64,000 bases of DNA, from contig OY735206.1 in assembly GCA_963457665.1 (NCBI GenBank), positions 59,071,735 through 59,135,734 of the forward strand, in the 5' to 3' direction. The translations under genes and the position numbers were made by a program. Source of the stretch: Thysanoteuthis rhombus (taxonomy: Eukaryota > Mollusca > Cephalopoda > Oegopsida > Thysanoteuthidae). This document shows, piece by piece, positions 60,201-64,000 of the stretch (positions are counted from its first letter, which is position 1; each line of letters begins with the position of its first letter). The notes beneath the pieces are model-generated. The model was given only the letters and a program-made list of their open reading frames with translations, was not told where the DNA came from and did not search any database.

Positions 60201-60304
60201 GGGAGAGACTGGAGGAGATCGGGATTAGGGGGAGGATAGAGACCGTACAGACCACAGCACTACTTGGAACTGCACGGGTACTGAGGAAGGTGCTAGAGAT
60301 ATAA
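57257..60304 (+). CDS. Dong-like polyprotein: RT, CCHC knuckle, RLE endonuclease
   Basis: One uninterrupted frame of about 1,015 codons. Numbering from the upstream open TTG at 57,197: RT motif A IDYKKAYD with D460; motif B QGDSLSP at 519-525; catalytic YMDD at 559-562; C-terminal knuckle C848-X2-C851-X8-H860-X4-C865; restriction-like endonuclease RRPDLVIVD with P933-D934 and D949 in IIDVAVP; stop TAA at 60,302. The RT copies element RNA at the target and the RLE nicks it. The N-terminal Myb-like region is missing and no ATG starts the frame: it is open back into the 3' UTR of copy 1, where the upstream codons are leftover sequence. The first in-frame ATG is near 57,491. It may be translated from a read-through transcript, but autonomous activity is doubtful. 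Confidence 0.88.
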   Translation, partial: KQIQKKKWLSETELLEIRINVERGSGDTSEECPPSTISTNNKTRIIPHKTPTVRYVSEGDDEAPTVEENTKIQALKEIMLGEKTTLPSLRDKDRKKVGEVTEQVNCLLQHIETNTLLELNNLIYAGAKMVAQSFTTQDRDPSNNREGKPNWERRLQRQISQLQRDEVLLRNTPHTDRPRVRLYNKYKVTQKGIATVVEELHQKRLAKEARLKRYRLRTAQYTQNRTFQNNEKKFYRDLNGERRQDMKPDATEAKNYWNSIWGHPKRHNVTPQWLGNMRKELEDIDKGEPIVLNETTLKHTLRKVANWKAPGPDGIHGYWFKKFTTLHGRLTHLLQNCLNKGKAPEWMTKGRTTLIQKDPGKGNIASNYRPITCLPLMWKILTGQIAERIYMSMDRRGLLPEEQKGCRIGTKRANDLLYIDQMILKEVRKRRKNIAMGWIDYKKAYDMIPHSWILECLRMFKISEPVVKFIGNSMKDWKVDLTAAGDKLAEVGIKRGIFQGDSLSPLLFVLTMIPLNRILKNSKGYHFSKTKGKVNHLMYMDDIKLFAKNRGELETLFNEVREYSEDIGMEFGIEKCAIMVMHKGRLSMTEGIELPDNNKIRALTAQDRYKYLGVLECDTIKREEMKEKIKREYLRRIRKILETKLNSRNLIKGMNTWAVSVVRYTGPFLGWTKEELQSMDRRTRKLMTMHKALHPRDDTDRLYVKRKEGGRGLISIEDCVQRAKVVLDRYVQTNSEEIIKSARDSATNKVESNGTVQQTRKEKWEGKKLYGEFKRQIKDIADEKSWTWLRKGNLKRETESLIMAAQNKSIRTNYIKAKIDRTQTNSKCRMCGERDETVNHITSECSQLAQKEYKHRHDRLATMIHWELSKQMGFNHGEKWYQHKPEAVLENDNHKLLWDFDIQTDHLIQARRPDLVIVDKKRKACQIIDVAVPADHRVKKKEGEKREKYQDLARELKKMWNMKTRVVPVIVGALGTVPKTLRERLEEIGIRGRIETVQTTALLGTARVLRKVLEI

Positions 60305-60549
60305 GTACTGCAACGAATCGTAGCTCTGTCATGATATGCGAAAGAGAGAGGAGACGTTAGCTGAAGACCTGAGGAGACTTATTGTCACTCAGCCTTCAGC
60401 GATAACCACTGGGCAACCGGTGTGAAACTGTAAATCGCAGAATTACTGCGACCTATGAGTACTAGGAGAGGAGGGCTGGAGACTTGAGGAGACTTGCTGT
60501 CACTCAAACTCCAGCGGTTACCACCAGGCAACTGGTGTGAGATTCCAAA
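60305..60549 (+). ncRNA. Structured 3' UTR of Dong-like copy 2
   Basis: Same duplicated two-hairpin module as in copy 1: GCTGAAG/CTTCAGC at 60,360 and 60,394, the CACTGG-GCAA-CCGGTG hairpin at 60,407-60,422, and their 115-bp-offset repeats. Length is identical to copy 1 (245 bp) with a few substitutions that leave the stems intact. Confidence 0.65.
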
Positions 60550-60567
60550 TAATAATAATAATAATAA
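60550..60567. repeat. (TAA)6 between copies 2 and 3
   Basis: Eighteen bp of TAA directly after the GAGATTCCAAA terminus of copy 2, consistent with a target-derived tail into which copy 3 inserted. Confidence 0.95.
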
Positions 60568-62873
60568 AAGGCAGAACATAAAACCAGATGCCACAGAAGC
60601 CAAGAACTATTGGAATAGCATATGGGGGCACCCAAAAAGACAACGTGACACCGCAATGGTTAGGAAACATGAGAAAAGAACTAGAAGATATAGACAATGG
60701 AGAACCAATATTATTGAATGAAACCACATTGAAACATACTCTTAGGAAAGTAGCCAACTGGAAAGCACCGGGTCTCGACAGGATCCATGGATATTGGTTC
60801 AAGAAATTCACCACTTTACACGGCAGACTCATCCACCTACTCCAAAGTTGTCTAAACGAAGGCAAGGCACCAGAGTGGATGACCGAAGGCAGAACCACCC
60901 TCATCCAAAAAGATCCAGAGAAGGGGAACATAGCAAGCAACTATAGACCAATCACGTGCCTACCACTTATGTGGAAAATCCTGACCGGGCAAATAGCAGA
61001 GAGAATATACATGTCAATGGAAAGAAGGGGACTATTACCAGAAAAACAGAAAGGGTGTAGGATAGGAACCAAAAGGCAAATGATTTACTCTACATAGACT
61101 AGATGATCTTAAGAGAAGTGAGGGAAAAGAAGAAAAAATATCGCAATGGGATGGATAGATTACAAAAAAGCGTACGATATGATTCCACATAGCTGGTTAC
61201 TCGAATGCCTCAGAATGTTCAAAATTAGCGAACCAGTGGTTAAATTCATTGGAAATTCGATGAAAAACTGGAAAGTAGACTTGACAGCCGCAGGGGACAA
61301 ACTAGCAGAGGCAGGGATAAAAAGGGGGATCTTCCAAGGAGACTCGTTATCCCCACCATTATTTGTTCTAACAATGACACCAATCAACAGAATCCTGAAG
61401 AACAGCAAAGGGTACCATTTCTCAAAAACAAAAGGAAAGGTCAGCCACCTAATGTACATGGACGATATAAAATTGTTCGCAAAAAACAGGGGAGAGCTTG
61501 AGATTTTGTTCAACGAAGTAAAGGAATATAGTGAGGACATCAGAATGGAGTTTGGAATAGAAAAATGTGCAATCATGGTAATGCACAAAGGAAGGCTTAC
61601 AATGACTGAAGGAGTTGAACTTCCGGACAAAAGCAAGATTAGGGCATTGACCGCACAAGACCAATACAAATACCTAGGGTTCCTTGAATGTGACACGATA
61701 AAACGGGAAGAGATGAAGGAGAAAATAAAAAGAGAATACCTTGGAAGGATAAGGAAAATATTAGAGACCAAATTAAACAGCAGAAATCTAATAAAAGAAT
61801 GTCAGTAGTTAGATATACAGGACCATTCCTAGGATGGACAAAAGAAGAACTCCAATCAATGGAATGGCCTAATTGGGAAACTTATGACAATGCATAAAGC
61901 ATTACACCCTAGAGATGATACAGATAGACTATACGTTAAGAGAAAAGAAGGTGGCAGGGGGCTCATCAGCATAGAAAAAGGTGTCCAGAGAGCTAGAGTA
62001 GTCCTAGAAAGGTATGTGCAAACGAATAGTGAAGAAATCATAGAGTGCGAGAGAGAGTGCAACAAACGACAAAGTAAAAAACAATGGAACAGTACAGCAA
62101 ACAAGAAAAGAAAGATGGGAAGAGAAAAATTGTATAGAGAGTTCAAAAGGCAGATACAAGATGTAGCAGACGAGAAATCATGGATGTGGTTACGAAAAGG
62201 GAACCTCAAGAGAGAAACGGAATCGCTCATCATGGCAGCCCAAAACAAAAGCATAAGAACAAACTACATAAAAGCAAAAATCGACAGAACACAGACAAAC
62301 AGCAAATGCCACATGTGCGGTGAAAGAGATGAGACAGTAAACCACATAACTAGTGAATGTAGTCAACTCGCCCAGAAGGAGTATAAGCATAGACACGATA
62401 GACTAGCAACGATGATACACTGGGAACTAAGCAAACAAATGGGATTCAACCATGTGGAAAAGTGGTATCAGCACAAGCCAGAGGCAGTTTTGGAGAATGA
62501 CAACCACAAACTACTCTGGGACTTTGACATCCAAACTGACCACCTCATCCAGGCAAGAAGGCCGGACTTAGTAATAATAGACAAAAAAAGGAAGGCCTGC
62601 CAAATAGTAGACGTTGCTGTACCTGCAGACCATAGAGTGAAAAGGAAGGAGAGTGAAAAACGGGAAAAATACCAGGACCTAGCAAGAGAGTTAAGGAAGA
62701 TGTGGAACATGAAAACCAGGGTAGTACCGGTCATAGTGGGCGCACTAGGAACTGTCCCCAAAACGCTGAGGGTGGGACTGGAGGAGATCGGGATTAGGGG
62801 AAGGATTAAGACCGTACAGACCACAGCACTACTGGGAACTGCACGGATACTGAGGAAGGTGCTAGAGACATAA
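60568..62873 (+). pseudogene. Broken Dong-like polyprotein, copy 3
   Basis: Lesions seen against copy 2: loss of one G in the GGGCAAACGA stretch (about 61,075), giving RQMIYST and a stop; CAG to TAG at about 61,100; an in-frame region lost near 61,797 where AATGAACACCTGGGCTG is deleted, giving a stop after NLIKECQ; and a pair of compensating frameshifts at about 62,045-62,130. RT motif A (IDYKKAYD), motif B (QGDSLSP), YMDD, the CCHC knuckle and the RLE block are still individually readable in the pieces 61,146-61,808 and 61,884-62,873. Confidence 0.85.
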
Positions 62874-63119
62874 GTACTGCAACGAATTTTAGCCCTGACA
62901 TGATAGGTGAAAGAGAGAGGAGACGTTAGCTGAAGACTTGAGGAGACTTATTGTCACTCAGCCTTCAGCGATAACCACTGGGCAACCGGTGAGAAACTGT
63001 AAATCGCAGAATTACTGCGACCTATGAGTACTAGGAGAGGAGGGCTGGAGACTTGAGGAGACTTGCTGTCACTCAAACTCCGGCGGTTACCACCAGGCAA
63101 CTGGTGTGAGATTCCAAAA
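62874..63119 (+). ncRNA. Structured 3' UTR of Dong-like copy 3
   Basis: The duplicated hairpin module is kept: GCTGAAG at 62,929 with its CTTCAGC partner, and the final CACCAG-GCAA-CTGGTG at 63,091-63,106. In the second copy of hairpin 1 the 3' strand is CTCCGGC instead of CTCCAGC, turning a T-A pair into T-G, which still pairs. Confidence 0.65.
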
Positions 63120-63122
63120 TAA

Positions 63123-63157
<35 letters not shown>

Positions 63158-63160
63158 GTT
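63119..63160. repeat. (AAT)n, 3' flank of the Dong-like array
   Basis: About 40 bp of AAT with one ACT interruption. It is the downstream remainder of the TAA target or the tail of copy 3. Confidence 0.96.
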
Positions 63161-63169
63161 ATTGATAAT

Positions 63170-63850
63170 CCTTCAACAGATATAACTAAAAGAAAAAGTA
63201 TAAGTATTCGAAATCTACTCATATCAGACCCTGCAATGATACACTAACATAAATCAGTCTTTATTATATCTCAATTTGAGTATTTTCAAAACAAAACTAA
63301 CACGTATTTGGGTATGATTCTAAGGGAATATTCTCTCTATTTTTTTTTTTTTGTCGTTGTTGGATCCCACTTTCTTATCAGTACCCAAATTGAATTTTAA
63401 ATAGTATTTCTCAAAAAAGGATATACTGCGGAGAATATATAACTCGTGAAGATTAATTTCATCCTTTACAAAAATACTTTTTTTTTCTCACAGGAGACTG
63501 TTTTATGTCGTATACCAGATGTAAAAGACATATTTCAAAATCTTTCAGGTGGATTATTCCTATACAGTCCCATTATAAGATACTTTTTTTTTATTTCATG
63601 CTCATTTTCTATTTTAAAACAGGCATTCATATCCATTGTTTAACCTTACCTGAGTACGAAAGGCCAAGTGCAAGAAATTGAAGGAAAAAAGATGTATCCA
63701 AAATCATTCTTGATACGAAGGTCATTTGCGATCATGGTGATACCAAAAGATTCGGATAGACAGACACCTCACCCCGGTGAAAAATACGAATCTATTCAAC
63801 TTGTTTGACAGCAATTGTAATATTCCATGTGAGTGTCGAACCCATTACGA
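63170..63850. other. AT-rich flank, nothing recognised
   Basis: Contains poly(T) runs and no gene or element that I recognise. A 65-codon plus frame at 63,446-63,643 has no family resemblance. Confidence 0.4.
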
Positions 63851-63854
63851 GAAG

Positions 63855-64000
63855 GAGGCAAGAAAAGTGGTAGAAGGAACCCCGACAACTACAGGCCAAT
63901 CAGTTTGACATTTCAAAGTTGCAAAACCCTCGAAGAAAATCAATAAGCACATCAAAACAAACAACCAAATATTCGAACAACGGTACAGGTTCACCAGTGG
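63855..64000 (+). pseudogene. LINE reverse-transcriptase fragment, cut by window end
   Basis: The plus strand reads GRRNPDNYRPISLTFQSCKT, the N-terminal RT block (NYRPISLTS..CK.LE) of I/jockey/CR1-type LINEs. After a one-base shift near 63,935 it continues INKHIKTNNQIFEQRYRFTS, the next conserved block (..F...Q.GF..G). The window ends inside it, so its extent and state beyond are unknown. Confidence 0.7.

Larger units (their letters stand above)
57253..60549 (+). mobile_element. Dong-like LINE, copy 2, 5'-truncated
   Basis: It begins at about 57,253-57,256, at the position equivalent to 53,958 in copy 1, so about 215 bp of 5' sequence is missing. It abuts the 3' terminus of copy 1 with only one to four ambiguous bases (GGC) and no TAA. 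It ends GAGATTCCAAA followed by (TAA)6. Nearly identical to copy 1 by eye (a few percent difference). Confidence 0.88.
60568..63119 (+). mobile_element. Dong-like LINE, copy 3, strongly 5'-truncated
   Basis: It starts at AAGGCAGAACATAAAACC, equivalent to about 54,684 in copy 1, so roughly 940 bp are missing from the 5' end. It ends GAGATTCCAAA(A) followed by a longer AAT repeat. Up to about 62,200 it differs visibly from copies 1 and 2; beyond that it is almost identical to copy 1. Confidence 0.88.

Overview
The window is eukaryotic, non-coding-rich, AT-rich DNA from an animal genome. It has no operons, no long host ORFs, many long (TA)n(TG)n microsatellites and a dense layer of decayed transposable elements. 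The microsatellite style, tRNA-headed SINEs, abundant LINE 3' stumps with GAT-repeat tails, Dong-like LINEs in TAA repeats and a Penelope-like remnant together suggest a lophotrochozoan, most likely a mollusc such as a cephalopod. That placement is inference; nothing here fixes the species.

Layout. 0-26 kb: mostly unassigned AT-rich sequence with microsatellites, a tRNA-headed SINE (11.7 kb), a tRNA-like relic (15.7 kb), a roughly 72-bp minisatellite (18.2 kb), a Tc1/mariner transposase relic (21.5 kb) and RTE-like LINE stumps (19.6, 23.1, 24.0, 26.1 kb). 26.7-33.8 kb: two head-to-tail copies of a roughly 3.5-kb non-coding unit, told apart by separate LINE insertions and sharing a 249-bp island that is far more conserved than the rest. 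33.8-34.8 kb: a minus-strand LINE remnant with an RT core and a C2H2 finger. 36.6-37.4 kb: a minus-strand Penelope-like remnant with a GIY-YIG-type C-terminus and a hammerhead-like motif. 38-43.3 kb and 48.6-50.25 kb: three decayed copies of a restriction-like-endonuclease (RLE) LINE family, with a 1.8-kb minisatellite of about 50-bp units at 39.4-41.2 kb. 43.7-45.2 kb: the only convincing trace of a host gene, a minus-strand microexon plus a terminal exon with stop codon and poly(A) signal.

53.7-63.1 kb: the main event. Three head-to-tail copies of an R4/Dong-like LINE sit in a TAA-repeat locus. Copy 1 starts at (AAT)n and is the only one with the Myb-like N-terminal region. Copy 2 begins, 5'-truncated, at the 3' end of copy 1 and keeps one uninterrupted frame for RT, CCHC knuckle and RLE. 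Copy 3 begins, more truncated, after a (TAA)6 tail of copy 2 and is broken. All three share a 245-bp 3' UTR with a duplicated two-hairpin module whose paired bases covary and whose second hairpin has a GCAA loop, a good candidate for the RNA structure recognised by the element's own reverse transcriptase.

Functionally this is a transposon graveyard around one probable host-gene 3' end. I found no evidence of a new defence, metabolic or signalling system. The most novel observations are the staircase insertion of Dong-like copies, their structured 3' UTR, the hammerhead-like motifs in Penelope/SINE tails and the conserved island in the tandem duplication.
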